DNA from: Pseudomonas mendocina
GTDB taxonomy: Bacteria; Pseudomonadota; Gammaproteobacteria; Pseudomonadales; Pseudomonadaceae
DNA length: 64,000 bases
Direction: 5' to 3'
NCBI RefSeq assembly: GCF_900636545.1
Contig: NZ_LR134290.1
Span: 2,356,001 to 2,420,000, forward strand
Below are positions 10,568 to 21,747 of this stretch, one piece after another; position 1 is the first letter of the stretch; every line of letters begins with the position of its first letter. The translations under genes and the position numbers were made by a program. The notes beneath the pieces were generated by a model that did not search any database, was not told the DNA's origin, and worked only from the letters and a program-made list of their open reading frames with translations.

Positions 10568-12964
10568 ATGAAGACAACCATCGAATTGCCTCTCCTGCCA
10601 TTGCGCGATGTAGTGGTCTATCCGCACATGGTCATCCCGCTTTTCGTCGGGCGTGAGAAATCCATCGAGGCCCTCGAGGCTGCGATGACGGGCGACAAGC
10701 AGATTCTGCTGGTGGCCCAGAAAAATCCGGCCGTCGATGATCCGGATGACCAGGATCTGTATCGCGTTGGCACCATTGCCACTGTCCTGCAATTGCTCAA
10801 GTTGCCTGACGGCACCGTCAAGGTGCTGGTAGAGGGTGAGCAGCGAGGCTCCATCGAGCGTTTCATCGAGCTCGACGATCATTGCCGCGCCGAAGTGCAG
10901 TTGATCGAGGAGGGCGAGACCGCCGAGCGCGAGTCCGAGGTCTTTACTCGTAGCCTGCTCAGCCAGTTCGAGCAGTACGTGCAGTTGGGTAAGAAGGTTC
11001 CGGCCGAAGTGCTGTCCTCGCTCAACAGCATCGATGAGCCCAGCCGCCTGGTCGATACCATGGCCGCGCACATGGCGCTGAAGATCGAGCAGAAGCAGGA
11101 AATCCTCGAAATCACTTCGCTATCCGCCCGCGTCGAGCATGTGCTGGCGCTGCTGGATGCCGAGATCGACCTGCTGCAGGTCGAGAAGCGTATCCGTGGT
11201 CGCGTGAAGAAGCAGATGGAGCGCAGCCAGCGGGAGTACTACCTGAATGAGCAGATGAAGGCCATTCAGAAGGAGCTGGGCGACATCGACGAAGGTCACA
11301 ACGAGATCGATGAGCTGAAGAAGCGTATCGACAACGCCGGTCTGACCAAGGAGGCGCTGACCAAGGCCAATGCGGAGCTGAACAAGCTCAAGCAGATGTC
11401 GCCGATGTCCGCTGAGGCCACCGTGGTGCGTTCCTATATTGACTGGTTGGTGAACGTGCCGTGGAAAGCCGAGAGCAAGGTGCGCCTCGACCTGGCGCGC
11501 GCCGAGAGCATCCTCGATGCGGACCATTACGGTCTGGAGGAGGTCAAGGAACGCATCCTCGAGTACCTTGCCGTGCAGAAGCGGGTGAAGAAGCTCAAGG
11601 GGCCGGTGCTGTGCCTGGTAGGTCCACCCGGCGTAGGCAAGACCTCGCTGGCCGAGTCCATTGCCACTGCCACCAACCGCAAGTTCGTACGTATGGCGCT
11701 GGGCGGTGTGCGTGACGAGGCCGAGATACGTGGTCACCGTCGCACCTATATCGGCTCCATGCCGGGTCGTTTGATTCAAAAGATGACCAAGGTGGGTGTG
11801 CGCAATCCGCTGTTCCTGCTCGATGAAATCGACAAGATGGGCCAGGACATGCGTGGTGATCCTGCGTCTGCGCTGCTCGAAGTGCTCGATCCGGAGCAGA
11901 ACCACAACTTCAACGATCACTATCTGGAGGTCGATTACGACCTGTCTGATGTGATGTTCCTCTGTACCGCCAACTCGATGAACATCCCCGGTCCGCTTCT
12001 GGATCGCATGGAGGTCATCCGTCTGCCGGGTTACACCGAGGACGAGAAGGTCAATATCGCCATCAAGTACCTGGCGCCCAAGCAGATCAAGGCCAATGGC
12101 CTGAAGAAGGGCGAGCTGGAATTCGATGAGGCGGCGATCCGCGACATCATTCGCTACTACACCCGCGAGGCGGGCGTGCGCAGTCTGGAGCGGCAAATCG
12201 CCAAGGTATGCCGCAAGGCGGTCAAGGAGCATGCCGGCGAGAAGCGCTTCCAGGTGCGGGTGACGGCCGAGTCGCTGGAGCACTTCCTGGGCGTGCGTAA
12301 GCATCGCTATGGCCTTGCCGAGCAGCAGGATCAGATCGGTCAGGTGACCGGCCTGGCCTGGACCCAGGTGGGCGGTGAGCTGCTCACCATCGAGACGGCG
12401 GTGGTGCCAGGCAAGGGCGTGCTGATCAAGACCGGGTCGCTGGGCGACGTCATGGCAGAGTCGATGACGGCCGCCATGACCGTGGTGCGCAGTCGTGCAA
12501 AAAGCCTGGGGATCCCCGCTGATTTCAACGAGAAGCGCGACGTTCACATCCATATGCCTGAAGGGGCTACGCCGAAGGATGGTCCGAGTGCGGGTATCGG
12601 CCTGTGCACCGCGCTGGTCTCGGCGCTGACGCAGATTCCAGTGCGCGCCGATGTGGCCATGACGGGTGAAATCACCCTGCGGGGGCAGGTGCTGGCAATC
12701 GGCGGCTTGAAGGAAAAACTTCTGGCTGCTCATCGGGGTGGGATCAAGACTGTGATCATTCCCGAAGAAAATGTGCGTGATCTGAAAGAAATTCCGGAAA
12801 ATATTAAGCAAGACCTGCAGATTAAACCGGTTAAATGGATTGACGAGGTCCTGCAAATTGCGCTGCAATACGCCCCGGAGCCCTTGCCCGATGCGGCTCC
12901 CGAGATGGTTGCAACGGATGACAAGCGCGAGACTGATTCCAAGGAGCGAATCAGCACGCATTAG
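10568..12964 (+). CDS. lon: ATP-dependent protease Lon
   Basis: A 798-residue cytosolic AAA+ serine protease that degrades misfolded and regulatory proteins. The N-terminal LAN domain begins [15 protein letters not shown], Walker A GPPGVGKT lies near residue 353, and the C-terminal protease domain carries the Ser674 (PKDGPSAG) and Lys717 (GGLKEK) dyad. Length and dyad spacing (43) agree with E. coli Lon. Preceded by a heat-shock promoter and followed by hupB. Confidence 0.98.
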   Translation: MKTTIELPLLPLRDVVVYPHMVIPLFVGREKSIEALEAAMTGDKQILLVAQKNPAVDDPDDQDLYRVGTIATVLQLLKLPDGTVKVLVEGEQRGSIERFIELDDHCRAEVQLIEEGETAERESEVFTRSLLSQFEQYVQLGKKVPAEVLSSLNSIDEPSRLVDTMAAHMALKIEQKQEILEITSLSARVEHVLALLDAEIDLLQVEKRIRGRVKKQMERSQREYYLNEQMKAIQKELGDIDEGHNEIDELKKRIDNAGLTKEALTKANAELNKLKQMSPMSAEATVVRSYIDWLVNVPWKAESKVRLDLARAESILDADHYGLEEVKERILEYLAVQKRVKKLKGPVLCLVGPPGVGKTSLAESIATATNRKFVRMALGGVRDEAEIRGHRRTYIGSMPGRLIQKMTKVGVRNPLFLLDEIDKMGQDMRGDPASALLEVLDPEQNHNFNDHYLEVDYDLSDVMFLCTANSMNIPGPLLDRMEVIRLPGYTEDEKVNIAIKYLAPKQIKANGLKKGELEFDEAAIRDIIRYYTREAGVRSLERQIAKVCRKAVKEHAGEKRFQVRVTAESLEHFLGVRKHRYGLAEQQDQIGQVTGLAWTQVGGELLTIETAVVPGKGVLIKTGSLGDVMAESMTAAMTVVRSRAKSLGIPADFNEKRDVHIHMPEGATPKDGPSAGIGLCTALVSALTQIPVRADVAMTGEITLRGQVLAIGGLKEKLLAAHRGGIKTVIIPEENVRDLKEIPENIKQDLQIKPVKWIDEVLQIALQYAPEPLPDAAPEMVATDDKRETDSKERISTH

Positions 12965-12977
12965 CCGGGGGGCTTCC

Positions 12978-13007
12978 TTGACACAATTTTTGAGCCCTTG
13001 ATATAAA
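12978..13007 (+). promoter_or_regulatory. Sigma-70 promoter of hupB
   Basis: Perfect TTGACA at 12978-12983 and TATAAA at 13002-13007, 18 bases apart. The transcript would start about 85 bases before the hupB GTG. Confidence 0.75.
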
Positions 13008-13099
13008 GCGGCTCTTATTGTGTCAGCAGGCCATCCAGCACCCGCTTTGCTTACACTAAAAATCAAGAAACAAACTCAACAGAAATAAGGGGACTTAGA

Positions 13100-13372
13100 G
13101 TGAACAAGTCGGAACTGATCGATGCTATCGCTGCATCTGCTGATATCCCGAAAGCTGTTGCTGGCCGCGCGCTGGATGCAGTGATTGAATCCGTCACTGG
13201 CGCCCTGAAGGCTGGTGATTCCGTCGTACTGGTTGGCTTCGGCACCTTCGCTGTCAAAGAGCGTGCTGCTCGCACTGGCCGCAACCCGCAGACCGGCAAG
13301 CCGATCAGCATCGCTGCTGCCAAGATCCCGGGCTTCAAAGCTGGCAAGGCTCTGAAAGACGCCGTCAACTAA
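13100..13372 (+). CDS. hupB: DNA-binding protein HU-beta
   Basis: A 90-residue histone-like protein that bends and compacts DNA as a dimer. The family signature runs through [20 protein letters not shown], with the beta-arm prolines and Arg residues that insert in the minor groove. GTG 13100 is preceded by AAGGGGACTT, a good ribosome site. The lon-hupB-ppiD order is conserved in gammaproteobacteria. It has its own strong promoter and a terminator after it. Confidence 0.97.
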   Translation: MNKSELIDAIAASADIPKAVAGRALDAVIESVTGALKAGDSVVLVGFGTFAVKERAARTGRNPQTGKPISIAAAKIPGFKAGKALKDAVN

Positions 13373-13477
13373 GCGTCTTCCGGGTTTGCCTCGCCGTCAG
13401 GTTCTGTCTGGCGGCTGTTAGGAGGCAGAGCAGGGAGTCGGAGACTTTTCTGCACTGACCGCTTAACGCGTTACGAG

Positions 13478-13506
13478 AAGGCGCATCCACGGATGCGCCT
13501 TTCTTC
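13478..13506 (+). terminator. Terminator after hupB
   Basis: AGGCGCATC, loop CACG and GATGCGCCT form a 9-bp stem, extended by AA/TT, followed by TTCTTCT. Confidence 0.78.
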
Positions 13507-13566
13507 TATCTGGACATTACCCACACTGCGCGGCTGGTGACTCTGTACAGTCGTTCTGGGGGAAGC

Positions 13567-15414
13567 ATGCTGCAAAACATCAGGGACAATTCACGCGGTT
13601 GGATTGCCAAAATCATCATCGGCCTCATCGTCATGCTGATGGCCTTTACCGGTTTCGAAGCCATCGTCACCGGAACCAGCAACCGCAACAATGCGGCTGA
13701 CGTGAACGGTGACACCATTACCCTCAACGAGCTCAACCAGGCCGTTGAAATGCAGCGTCGTCAGCTACTGCAACAACTGGGGCGCGATTTCGATGCCTCG
13801 CTGCTCGACGAGAAGCTGCTGCGTGAGGCTTCGCTCAAGGGGCTGATCGAGCGCAAGCTGCTGCTGCAGGCAGCCAATGATGCTCACTTTGCCTTCTCGC
13901 AAGGCTCGCTGGACCAGGTGATTCTGCAGACTCCCGAATTCCAGGTGGATGGCCGCTTCGATGCCTCGCGCTTCGATCAGGTCATTCGCCAAATGGGCTA
14001 CACCCGCCTGCAGTTCCGCCAGATGCTGGAAGAGGAAATGCTGATCGGTCAATTGCGCGCCGGTCTCGGTGCCAGCAGCTTCGTCACCGAGCAGGAGGCG
14101 CGCGCGTTCGCCAACCTCGAGCGTCAGACTCGTGATTTCGCCAGCCTTACCATCAAGGCCGATCCCGCTGCGGTGGAGCTGAACGATGCTGACGTGAAGG
14201 CCTATTACGACGAGCATGCCAGTGAGTTCATGAGCCCTGAGCAGGTCGTACTGGAATACGTCGAGCTGCAAAAGGACAGCTTCTTCGACCAGGTCGAGGT
14301 CAGCGATGAAGACCTGAAACCGTTGTACGAGAGCGAAATCGCCAACCTGGCCGAGCAGCGTCAGGCCGCGCATATTCTCATCGAAGGCGATGACGAAGCT
14401 GCACGCAGCAAGATCGAAGAGATCAAGAAGCGTGTCGATGCGGGTGAGGATTTTGCTGCCCTGGCCAAGGAGTTCTCGCAGGACCCTGGCTCTGCCGTCG
14501 ATGGCGGTGACCTGGGTTATGCCGGTCCTGGCGTATACGACCCGGCCTTCGAAAAGGCGCTCTATGCTCTGCAGCAAGGACAGGTTTCCGAGCCGGTCAA
14601 GAGCGAGTTCGGCTGGCACCTGATCAAGTTGCTGGGCGTTCAGGCGCCGGAAGTGCCGAGCTTCGATAGCCTCAAGGACAAGTTGGCGCGTGACTTCAAG
14701 GCGCAACAGGTCGAGCAGCATTTCGTCGAGGCTACCAAGCAACTGGAGGATGCCGCGTTCCAGGCATCTGATCTGGCTCAGCCGGCTCAGGAGCTGGGGC
14801 TCGAGGTCAAGACCAGCGCAGCCTTCGGTCGTGAGGGTGGTGCTACCGGCATTACCGCCAACCGTCAGGTGCTGCAAGCTGCATTCAGCCCCGATGTTCT
14901 GGAGGACGGTGCCAACAGTTCGACCATCGAACTGGACCCGAGCACCGTGGTGGTCGTGCGCGTGAAGGAGCACAACAAGCCCGAGCAATTACCGCTGGAG
15001 CAGGTTGCCGAGAGCATCCGCGGTCACCTGTTGCAGGAGCGTGCCAGCGCTGCGGCCAAGGCCGAAGGCGAGAAGCAATTGGCTGCCGCTGAGGCCGGTG
15101 AGGCTGTTGCTGCCAACTGGCAGGTGCAGGAGGCGGCGACTCGCAGCCAGGACGGCGTCGAGCCGAAGGTGCTGCAGGCGTTGTTCCGTATGCCCAAGCC
15201 AGCCAAGGCGGGTGAGCCGACCTTTGCCGGTGTGACGCTGAACAATGGCGACTACGTTGTGCTGCGTCTCGATGGTGTGAATGTGCCGGAAGAGGCGCTG
15301 GCTGACGAAGAACTCGCAATGTACCGCAACTTCCTGGCTTCGCGTGCTGGTCAGCAGGACTTCGCGGCGCTGCGCAAGCAGCTTGAAGCCAAGGCCGACA
15401 TCGAGCGTTTCTGA
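13567..15414 (+). CDS. ppiD: Periplasmic folding chaperone PpiD (SurA N-terminal and parvulin domains)
   Basis: A 615-residue inner-membrane protein with one transmembrane helix near residues 12-34 and a large periplasmic part that helps newly exported outer-membrane proteins fold. A SurA_N-like helical domain follows the anchor, then a parvulin-type prolyl isomerase domain around residues 265-360 (AAHILIEG...[10 protein letters not shown]...GDLGY). ATG 13567 has GGGGGA five bases upstream; the GTG at 13537 is less likely. Closes the quality-control cluster. Confidence 0.95.
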   Translation: MLQNIRDNSRGWIAKIIIGLIVMLMAFTGFEAIVTGTSNRNNAADVNGDTITLNELNQAVEMQRRQLLQQLGRDFDASLLDEKLLREASLKGLIERKLLLQAANDAHFAFSQGSLDQVILQTPEFQVDGRFDASRFDQVIRQMGYTRLQFRQMLEEEMLIGQLRAGLGASSFVTEQEARAFANLERQTRDFASLTIKADPAAVELNDADVKAYYDEHASEFMSPEQVVLEYVELQKDSFFDQVEVSDEDLKPLYESEIANLAEQRQAAHILIEGDDEAARSKIEEIKKRVDAGEDFAALAKEFSQDPGSAVDGGDLGYAGPGVYDPAFEKALYALQQGQVSEPVKSEFGWHLIKLLGVQAPEVPSFDSLKDKLARDFKAQQVEQHFVEATKQLEDAAFQASDLAQPAQELGLEVKTSAAFGREGGATGITANRQVLQAAFSPDVLEDGANSSTIELDPSTVVVVRVKEHNKPEQLPLEQVAESIRGHLLQERASAAAKAEGEKQLAAAEAGEAVAANWQVQEAATRSQDGVEPKVLQALFRMPKPAKAGEPTFAGVTLNNGDYVVLRLDGVNVPEEALADEELAMYRNFLASRAGQQDFAALRKQLEAKADIERF

Positions 15415-15428
15415 TCGCTGTTTGCCAA

Positions 15429-15463
15429 GAAAGCCCCGCCAAGTGCGGGGCTTTCTCGTTTTT
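15429..15463 (+). terminator. Terminator after ppiD
   Basis: GAAAGCCCCGC, loop CAAGT and GCGGGGCTTTC form an 11-bp stem, followed by TCGTTTTT. The convergent phospholipase gene ends four bases later. Confidence 0.88.
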
Positions 15464-15466
15464 GGG

Positions 15467-17014
15467 TCACAGCAACCATTCGATGGGTAGCCAAGAGAGC
15501 AGATGGATGCCCAGGCGTTTGAGCAGACCCGTACCGGGCTCGCTATCGAATCGCCGTTGTTCACCATCCACACGTTGCAGCCAGTAGATTCGGTTGTGTT
15601 CGTCCAGGTGCAGTTCGTAGGCATTGGCCGGGATATCGGTCTCGAATGCCTGGCCGATCGCTGCCGCCAGTTTCTGGCTTTCGATAAGAAAACCCATCTC
15701 CGTGTTGAGGCTGGCAGAGCGTGGATCGAAATTGAATGAGCCAATGAACACCCGCTTGCCATCGAGGGCGAAGGTCTTGGCGTGCAGGCTCGAGCCGGAG
15801 CTGCCGAATGGGCCGGCTTTCTCCCGGTGGCCTTCGTCGTCCGCACCCAGCCGCATTTCATAGAGCTTCACACCGCCTTCGAGTAGGGCGTGGCGACGTT
15901 TGGCGTAGCCGGCATGCACGGGGGTTACATCCGTTGCCTCCAGTGCGTTGGTCAGGATGCGCACTTCGACGCCGCGCTGAACCAGGCCGGTAAAGATATC
16001 GACGCCGCTTTGCGTGGGGACGAAGTAGGGGGAGACCAGGTCGACCCGTGTTTTGGGGATGGCGAGCATCTCGCCCAGGTGGCTTATCAGCAGTTCGCCG
16101 TCACTGGCCTTGCCAAGGCCTTTGGCAGGATCATCGCTGACCAGTGTGGTCTCGCTCCATTCGAAGCTCAGGTTCTTGTTCAGCAGGCGCTGGATGAACT
16201 CGCTTTCCTGCAGGGTCTTCACGTAACCGCTGGCCGCAGGCGAGCTGGAAAGCTCAGCTGCGAGATCGTGCAGGGGCTGTGCAGTGTTTCGGCTGGCGGG
16301 CACGATCAACTCCAGCGGGTAGCTGGATTCGCTGGCCCAGTAGCGGTCGAAATCGGCCGAGGTATCGGCCACGACCGGGCCGATGGCCAGAACGTCGAGG
16401 TCGGCGAAGAGTACGCCCTCGCTGGCGTCGAAGTATTCGTCGCCGATATTGCGTCCACCGATGATGGTGGCCTGGTTGTCCACGGTGAAGGACTTGTTGT
16501 GCATGCGCCGGTTGGCGCGGGGGAAGTGGGTGAGATAACCCAGCACCTTGGCCTTTCGCAGGGAGAAGGGATTGAACAGGCGCACCTCGATGTTGGGATG
16601 ACGGTCGAGCGTGCTGAGCATCTGATCGAGACCGGCGATGCCGTTGTCGTCCAGCAGCAGACGGACGCGAACGCCCCTTTCAGCGGCTCTGAGCAGCGCA
16701 TCGAGCAGCAGGGTGCCGGTAATATCGTTACGCCAGATGTAGTACTGAATATCGAGGCTGCGCTCGGCTGCTTCGACCAGGAGCATGCGTGCTGCAAAGG
16801 CATCGCGGGCAGCTGCCAGCGTAAGAATGCCTGACAAGCCGGGGTGAGCATCGCGTTCGCTGCCCAGCGCTTGCCCCAGCGTGGTATCGGCTGTTTCGGC
16901 TTGGGTGAATGCCTGGCTCTCGGTGCGGCCGTCCAGCGGTGGCAGCGCACAGCCGACCGAAAGGCTGCATAGCGCGGTGATCAGGCAGGCTCGCCATATG
17001 CTTGTCGGGATCAT
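15467..17014 (-). CDS. ClsC/YmdC-like phospholipase D family lipoprotein
   Basis: A 515-residue protein with two HKD motifs, H172-x-K174-x4-D179 (MHNKSFTVD) and H411-x-K413-x4-D418 (LHAKTFALD), which build the PLD active site. This is the cardiolipin synthase C (YmdC) arrangement. The N-terminus has a short hydrophobic signal ending SVGC, so Cys22 may be lipidated and the enzyme anchored in the envelope. A longer frame reaches 17557, but it runs over fabI and lacks the signal. Phosphatidyl transfer is likely; substrate is inferred from the family. It lies downstream of fabI with a hairpin between. Confidence 0.82.
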   Translation of the reverse strand: MIPTSIWRACLITALCSLSVGCALPPLDGRTESQAFTQAETADTTLGQALGSERDAHPGLSGILTLAAARDAFAARMLLVEAAERSLDIQYYIWRNDITGTLLLDALLRAAERGVRVRLLLDDNGIAGLDQMLSTLDRHPNIEVRLFNPFSLRKAKVLGYLTHFPRANRRMHNKSFTVDNQATIIGGRNIGDEYFDASEGVLFADLDVLAIGPVVADTSADFDRYWASESSYPLELIVPASRNTAQPLHDLAAELSSSPAASGYVKTLQESEFIQRLLNKNLSFEWSETTLVSDDPAKGLGKASDGELLISHLGEMLAIPKTRVDLVSPYFVPTQSGVDIFTGLVQRGVEVRILTNALEATDVTPVHAGYAKRRHALLEGGVKLYEMRLGADDEGHREKAGPFGSSGSSLHAKTFALDGKRVFIGSFNFDPRSASLNTEMGFLIESQKLAAAIGQAFETDIPANAYELHLDEHNRIYWLQRVDGEQRRFDSEPGTGLLKRLGIHLLSWLPIEWLL

Positions 17015-17123
17015 TGACCCATCTCGGTTGCAGGCTTCCCAGCTATGACAACGCCAAGGTTGAAGCGTGCCGAGTAGTGTCGGCGTTTCGGTTCGGTTTG
17101 AACGATGACAAGCGCCGAAATCG

Positions 17124-17157
17124 ACAACGCCGCACTTTCTGAGGAAGGTGCGGCGTT
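17124..17157 (-). terminator. Hairpin between fabI and the phospholipase gene
   Basis: CAACGCCGCAC and GTGCGGCGTTG form an 11-bp stem with inner TT/AA pairing. Read on the minus strand it follows fabI; a clear T-run is lacking, so terminator strength is uncertain. Confidence 0.55.
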
Positions 17158-17213
17158 GCGGGTTCACGCACGGCCAGGCCGTGCATGAGATGTTGCAGGG
17201 ATTGGTGGCTTTC

Positions 17214-18008
17214 TCAGTCTTCCATTGCGCCCATTGCGGTGGTGTTGAAGCCGCCGTCGACGTAGGTGATTTCGCCGCTGATGCCCGAGGCCAGGTCAGA
17301 GCAGAGGAAGGCGCCGACGTTGCCGACTTCCTCGATGGTGACGTTGCGGCGCAGCGGGGTCTGCTTCTCGTTGGCAGCCAGCATCTTGCGGAAGCTGGCG
17401 ATGCCGCTGGCGGCCAGGGTGCGAATCGGGCCAGCGGAAATGGCGTTGACGCGAGTGCCTTCCGGGCCGAGGCTGCCAGCCAGGTAGCGTACGCCGGCTT
17501 CCAGGCTGGCCTTGGCCATGCCCATGACGTTGTAGTTGGGCATGGTGCGCTCGGCACCCAGGTAGGAGAGGGTGAGCAGGCTGCCGTTGCGGCCTTTCAT
17601 CATCTCGCGGCCAGCCTTGGCCAGGGCGACGAAGCTGTAGGCGCTGATGTCATGGGCGATCTTGAAGCCTTCACGGGTGGTCACCTCGGTGAAGTCGCCA
17701 TTGAGCTGGTCGCCCGGGGCGAAGCCGACCGAGTGGACGATGCAGTCCAGGCCGTCCCACTTCTTGCTCAGTGCTTCGAATACGGCGGCGATTTCCTCGT
17801 CGCTGGCCACATCGCAGGGGAAGCACAGGTCGGCGCTGGAGCCCCAGCCAGCGGCGAACTCTTCAACGCGGCCCTTGAGCTTCTCGTTCTGGTAGGTGAA
17901 GGCCAGCTCGGCACCTTCGCGGTGCATGGCAGCGGCGATACCCGAGGCGATGGACAGTTTGCTGGCAACGCCAACGATGAGTACGCGCTTACCGGTTAGA
18001 AAACCCAT
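17214..18008 (-). CDS. fabI: Enoyl-[acyl-carrier-protein] reductase (NADH) FabI
   Basis: A 264-residue short-chain reductase that performs the last reduction in each round of fatty acid synthesis. The FabI-specific catalytic residues Tyr149, Tyr159 and Lys166 appear in [20 protein letters not shown], with the nucleotide site at [13 protein letters not shown]. The [10 protein letters not shown] loop is the region bound by triclosan in this family. The start lies 28 bases after the end of the peptide transporter ATPase gene, so read-through from that operon is possible. Confidence 0.97.
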   Translation of the reverse strand: MGFLTGKRVLIVGVASKLSIASGIAAAMHREGAELAFTYQNEKLKGRVEEFAAGWGSSADLCFPCDVASDEEIAAVFEALSKKWDGLDCIVHSVGFAPGDQLNGDFTEVTTREGFKIAHDISAYSFVALAKAGREMMKGRNGSLLTLSYLGAERTMPNYNVMGMAKASLEAGVRYLAGSLGPEGTRVNAISAGPIRTLAASGIASFRKMLAANEKQTPLRRNVTIEEVGNVGAFLCSDLASGISGEITYVDGGFNTTAMGAMED

Positions 18009-18036
18009 TGTGCTATTCCTCTTCCTGTTTCAAGGA

Positions 18037-19650
18037 TCAGTGAGCCGTTGCCGGGGCCAGAAAAGCGGCTTCCAGCAACTGCTGCGTATAAGGGTGTTGC
18101 GGTGCGCTGAAGATCGACTCGGCAGACCCCTGTTCGACCACCTGACCCTGCTTGACCACCATCAATTGGTGGCTCAGCGCTCTGACTACCGCCAGGTCAT
18201 GGCTGATAAACAGATAGGTCAGGTTGTACTTGGCCTGCAAGCCGCGCAACAACTCCACCACCTGACGCTGAACCGTGCGGTCGAGCGCCGAGGTGGGCTC
18301 GTCCAGCAGAATCAGCGCCGGTTTCAACACCAGTGCCCGGGCAATGGCAATCCGCTGCCGTTGCCCGCCAGAAAACTCGTGGGGGTAGCGATGCCGCGTC
18401 TGCGGATCCAGCCCTACCTCCAAAAGCGCGTCGATGATCGCCTGTTCCTGCTCCGCCTCGTTGCCCATGCGGTGAATGCGCAGACCTTCACCGACGATCT
18501 GGCTCACCGACATGCGCGGGCTCAGGCTGCCGAAGGGGTCTTGAAACACCACCTGCATCTGCCTGCGCAGCGGGCGTACTTCCTGCTGGCTCAGGCCCTG
18601 CAGCTGCTGGCCCTGGAAGCGGATATCACCGCGGCTGGCGAGCAGTCGCAGAATGGCCATGCCCAGGGTGGACTTGCCGGAACCACTTTCGCCGACGATG
18701 CCCAGGGTCTGGCCCTGAGGCAGGCTGAAGTTGATGCCGTCCACCGCTTTGACATGATCCACCGTCCGGCGCAGCAGGCCCTTCTTTATCGGGAACCACA
18801 CGCGCAGGTCGTCCACTTCCAGCAATGTCTGGCCTGCGGGGTTGGCCGCAGGTTCGCCACTGGGCTCGGCGCCGAGCAGTTCCTGGGTATAGGGATGCTG
18901 CGGCGCCTGGAACAATTGTTCACACGACGCCTGTTCGACGATGCGACCGCGCTGCATGACACATACGCGATGGGCAATTCTGCGAACCAGATTGAGATCA
19001 TGGCTGATCAGCAGCAGTGACATGCCCAGACGCGCCTGTAGATCCTTGAGCAGTTCGAGGATTTTCAGCTGTACGGTGACATCCAGCGCGGTGGTCGGCT
19101 CGTCGGCGATCAACAGCTGTGGCTCGTTGGCCAGGGCCATGGCGATCATCACCCGCTGCCGTTGGCCGCCGGAAAGTTCGTGTGGGTAGGCCTTCAGGCG
19201 CTTCTTCGGCTCCGGAATGCCGACCAGCTCCAGCAACTCTAGAGTGCGAGCGCTGGCCGCCTTGCCACGCAGGCCCTTGTGCAGGGCGAGCACTTCGTTG
19301 ATCTGCTTCTCGATGGTATGCAGCGGGTTGAGCGAGGTCATCGGCTCCTGGAAGACCATGGCGATGCGGTTGCCACGGATGCCGCGCAGACGGCCCTCGC
19401 CGAGCTTGAGCAGGTCTTCGCCAGCGTACTCGATGCTGCCATGCGGATGACGTGCGAGCGGGTAGGGCAGCAGGCGCAGGATCGAGTGCGCGGTGACCGA
19501 TTTGCCTGAGCCGCTTTCGCCGACCAGGGCCAGTGTCTCGCCTTTGCGGATGTCGAAGCTGACGCCCTCGACTACGCGCTGGCAATTGTCGCCCGTGACG
19601 AACTCGACGGCCAGGTCGCGAACTTGTAGCAGGGTTTCGTTCTGGCTCAT
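18037..19650 (-). CDS. yejF: Peptide/microcin C ABC transporter ATP-binding protein YejF
   Basis: A 537-residue fusion of two ATPase domains that energises oligopeptide import at the inner membrane. Walker A GESGSGKS occurs at residues 44-51 and again near 318; each half has an intact FSGGQ/LSGGQ signature and a DEPTSALD/DEPTTALD Walker B. The oligopeptide-type zinc-less C-terminal motif HPYTQ is present in both halves. ATG 19650 follows GAGGA; the upstream start at 19674 overlaps yejE. Last gene of a five-gene operon. Confidence 0.93.
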   Translation of the reverse strand: MSQNETLLQVRDLAVEFVTGDNCQRVVEGVSFDIRKGETLALVGESGSGKSVTAHSILRLLPYPLARHPHGSIEYAGEDLLKLGEGRLRGIRGNRIAMVFQEPMTSLNPLHTIEKQINEVLALHKGLRGKAASARTLELLELVGIPEPKKRLKAYPHELSGGQRQRVMIAMALANEPQLLIADEPTTALDVTVQLKILELLKDLQARLGMSLLLISHDLNLVRRIAHRVCVMQRGRIVEQASCEQLFQAPQHPYTQELLGAEPSGEPAANPAGQTLLEVDDLRVWFPIKKGLLRRTVDHVKAVDGINFSLPQGQTLGIVGESGSGKSTLGMAILRLLASRGDIRFQGQQLQGLSQQEVRPLRRQMQVVFQDPFGSLSPRMSVSQIVGEGLRIHRMGNEAEQEQAIIDALLEVGLDPQTRHRYPHEFSGGQRQRIAIARALVLKPALILLDEPTSALDRTVQRQVVELLRGLQAKYNLTYLFISHDLAVVRALSHQLMVVKQGQVVEQGSAESIFSAPQHPYTQQLLEAAFLAPATAH

Positions 19651-19651
19651 G

Positions 19652-20671
19652 TCATTTCCTCGGGTCGAAGGCATCGCGGGCGGCTTCGCCGATGAACACC
19701 AGCAGACTCAGCATGATCGCCAGCACGGCGAAGGCGCTGATGCCCAGCCAGGGCGCCTGCAGGTTGCTCTTGCCTTGGGCGACCAGTTCGCCGAGCGAGG
19801 GCGCGCCGGGCGGCAGGCCGAAACCGAGGAAATCCAGTGCAGTCAGGGTACCGATGGCACCGGTGAGGATGAAGGGCATGAAGGTCATGGTCGAGACCAT
19901 GGCATTGGGCAGGATATGGCGAAACATGATCGCGCCGTTGCCCATGCCCAGCGCCCGTGCCGCACGCACGTATTCGAGGTTGCGGCCGCGGAGGAATTCG
20001 GCCCGCACCACGTCCACCAGGCTCATCCAGGAGAACAGCAGCATGATGCCCAGCAACCACCAGAAGTTCGGCTGGACGAAACTGGCGAGGATGATCAGCA
20101 GGTAGAGCACTGGCAGGCCCGACCAGATTTCCAGAAAGCGCTGGCCGAGCAGGTCGACCCAGCCACCATAGAAGCCTTGTAATGCGCCGGCGATCACGCC
20201 GATTACCGAGCTGGCCAGGGTCAGGGTCAGGGCGAACAGCACCGAGATGCGAAAGCCATAAATGACCCGTGCCAGCACGTCGCGGCCCTGATCGTCTGTG
20301 CCCAGCCAGTTCTGCGCCGAGGGCGGCGCCGGAGCGGGCACCTCCAGGTCGTAGTTGATGCTCGAATAGCTGAAGGGAATCGGTGGCCAGATCATCCAGC
20401 CGTCCTTCGCCGCGATCAGGTCCTGGATATAGGGACTCTTGTAGTTGGCCTGCAGCGGGAATTCACCGCCGAACACCGTTTCCGGGTAGCGCTTGACCAC
20501 CGGAAAGTACCACTGCCCGTCATAGCGTACGGCCAGCGGCTTGTCGTTGGCGATCAGTTCGGCGCCGAGGCTCAGGCCGAACAGGATGAGAAACAGCCAC
20601 AGCGACCACCAGCCGCGTTTGTGCGCCTTGAAGCGATCGAGGCGGCGTCGATTGAGCGGGGAGAGTTTCAT
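19652..20671 (-). CDS. yejE: Peptide/microcin C ABC transporter permease YejE
   Basis: A 339-residue DppC-type permease. An N-terminal helix (WWSLWLFLILFGLSLGAELI) is followed by a long periplasmic loop and five more helices. The coupling loop is seen at 'EYVRAARALGMGNGAIMFRHILPN'. ATG 20671 has GGGAGGG upstream; TTG 20677 is an alternative. It is one or two bases away from its neighbours on both sides, so coupled translation is expected. Confidence 0.92.
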   Translation of the reverse strand: MKLSPLNRRRLDRFKAHKRGWWSLWLFLILFGLSLGAELIANDKPLAVRYDGQWYFPVVKRYPETVFGGEFPLQANYKSPYIQDLIAAKDGWMIWPPIPFSYSSINYDLEVPAPAPPSAQNWLGTDDQGRDVLARVIYGFRISVLFALTLTLASSVIGVIAGALQGFYGGWVDLLGQRFLEIWSGLPVLYLLIILASFVQPNFWWLLGIMLLFSWMSLVDVVRAEFLRGRNLEYVRAARALGMGNGAIMFRHILPNAMVSTMTFMPFILTGAIGTLTALDFLGFGLPPGAPSLGELVAQGKSNLQAPWLGISAFAVLAIMLSLLVFIGEAARDAFDPRK

Positions 20672-20673
20672 GC

Positions 20674-21747
20674 TCAACCCTCCCGGCTTTCGAAGTCGAT
20701 GCGCGGATCGACCAGGGTGTAGGTAATGTCACCGATCAATTTCACGACCAGTCCCAGCAAGGTAAAGATGAAGAGCGTGCCGAACACCACCGGATAGTCG
20801 CGGTTGATCGCTGCCTCGAAGCTCATCAGGCCCAGGCCGTCGAGGGAGAAGATCACCTCGATCAGCAGCGAGCCGGTGAAGAAAATGCCGATAAAGGCAG
20901 CGGGGAAACCGGCGATGATCAGCAGCATGGCGTTACGGAAGACGTGGCCATAGAGCACGCGATGGTTGGTCAGGCCCTTGGCCCGTGCGGTGATCACGTA
21001 CTGCTTGTTGATCTCGTCGAGGAAGCTGTTCTTGGTCAGCAGGGTCAGGGTGGCGAAGTTGCCGATGACCAGAGCCGTGACCGGCAGCACCAGGTGCCAG
21101 AGGTAGTCGAGAATCTTGCCGCCGAGGCTGAGCTCCTCGAAGTTGTTCGAGGTCAGCCCGCGCAGAGGGAACCAGTCCCAGTAGCTGCCGCCGGCGAACA
21201 GCACGATCAGGAGGATGGCGAACAGGAAGGCCGGGATGGCGTAGCCGATGATGATCGCCGAGCTGGTCCAGACGTCGAAGGCGCTGCCGTGGCGGGTGGC
21301 CTTGGCGATGCCCAGCGGGATGGAGACCAGATACATGATCAGGGTGCTCCAGAGACCGAGCGAGATCGATACCGGCATTTTCTCTATGATCAGGTCGATC
21401 ACTTTGGCATCACGAAAGAAGCTGGAGCCGAAATCCAATTGGGCGTAGTTCTTCAGCATGATCCAGAAGCGTTCCGGTGCCGGCTTGTCGAAGCCGTACA
21501 TCTTTTCGATTTCTTCGATCAGCTTGGGGTCGAGGCCCTGCGCACCGCGATAGTTGGAACCGGCCACCGAAACCTCGGCGCCGCCGCCAGCGATGCGACT
21601 GGTGGCACCGTCGAATCCTTCCAGCTTGGCGATCATCTGTTCCACCGGGCCGCCGGGTGCAGCCTGGATGATGACGAAGTTGATCACCAGAATGCCGAAC
21701 AGGGTCGGAATGATCAGCAGCAGGCGACGAAGAATGTAGGCCAGCAT
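20674..21747 (-). CDS. yejB: Peptide/microcin C ABC transporter permease YejB
   Basis: A 357-residue DppB-type permease beginning [20 protein letters not shown], the standard N-terminal helix of this family. The coupling loop '[24 protein letters not shown]' is present. The start overlaps the stop of the binding-protein gene as TAATG. A longer frame to 22080 is a shadow inside that gene. Forms the pore with YejE. Confidence 0.92.
   Translation of the reverse strand: MLAYILRRLLLIIPTLFGILVINFVIIQAAPGGPVEQMIAKLEGFDGATSRIAGGGAEVSVAGSNYRGAQGLDPKLIEEIEKMYGFDKPAPERFWIMLKNYAQLDFGSSFFRDAKVIDLIIEKMPVSISLGLWSTLIMYLVSIPLGIAKATRHGSAFDVWTSSAIIIGYAIPAFLFAILLIVLFAGGSYWDWFPLRGLTSNNFEELSLGGKILDYLWHLVLPVTALVIGNFATLTLLTKNSFLDEINKQYVITARAKGLTNHRVLYGHVFRNAMLLIIAGFPAAFIGIFFTGSLLIEVIFSLDGLGLMSFEAAINRDYPVVFGTLFIFTLLGLVVKLIGDITYTLVDPRIDFESREG

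Noticed and set aside
11120..13066. 648-codon minus-strand frame opposite lon
   Set aside because: Antisense shadow of lon with no family features; it also runs across the hupB promoter.
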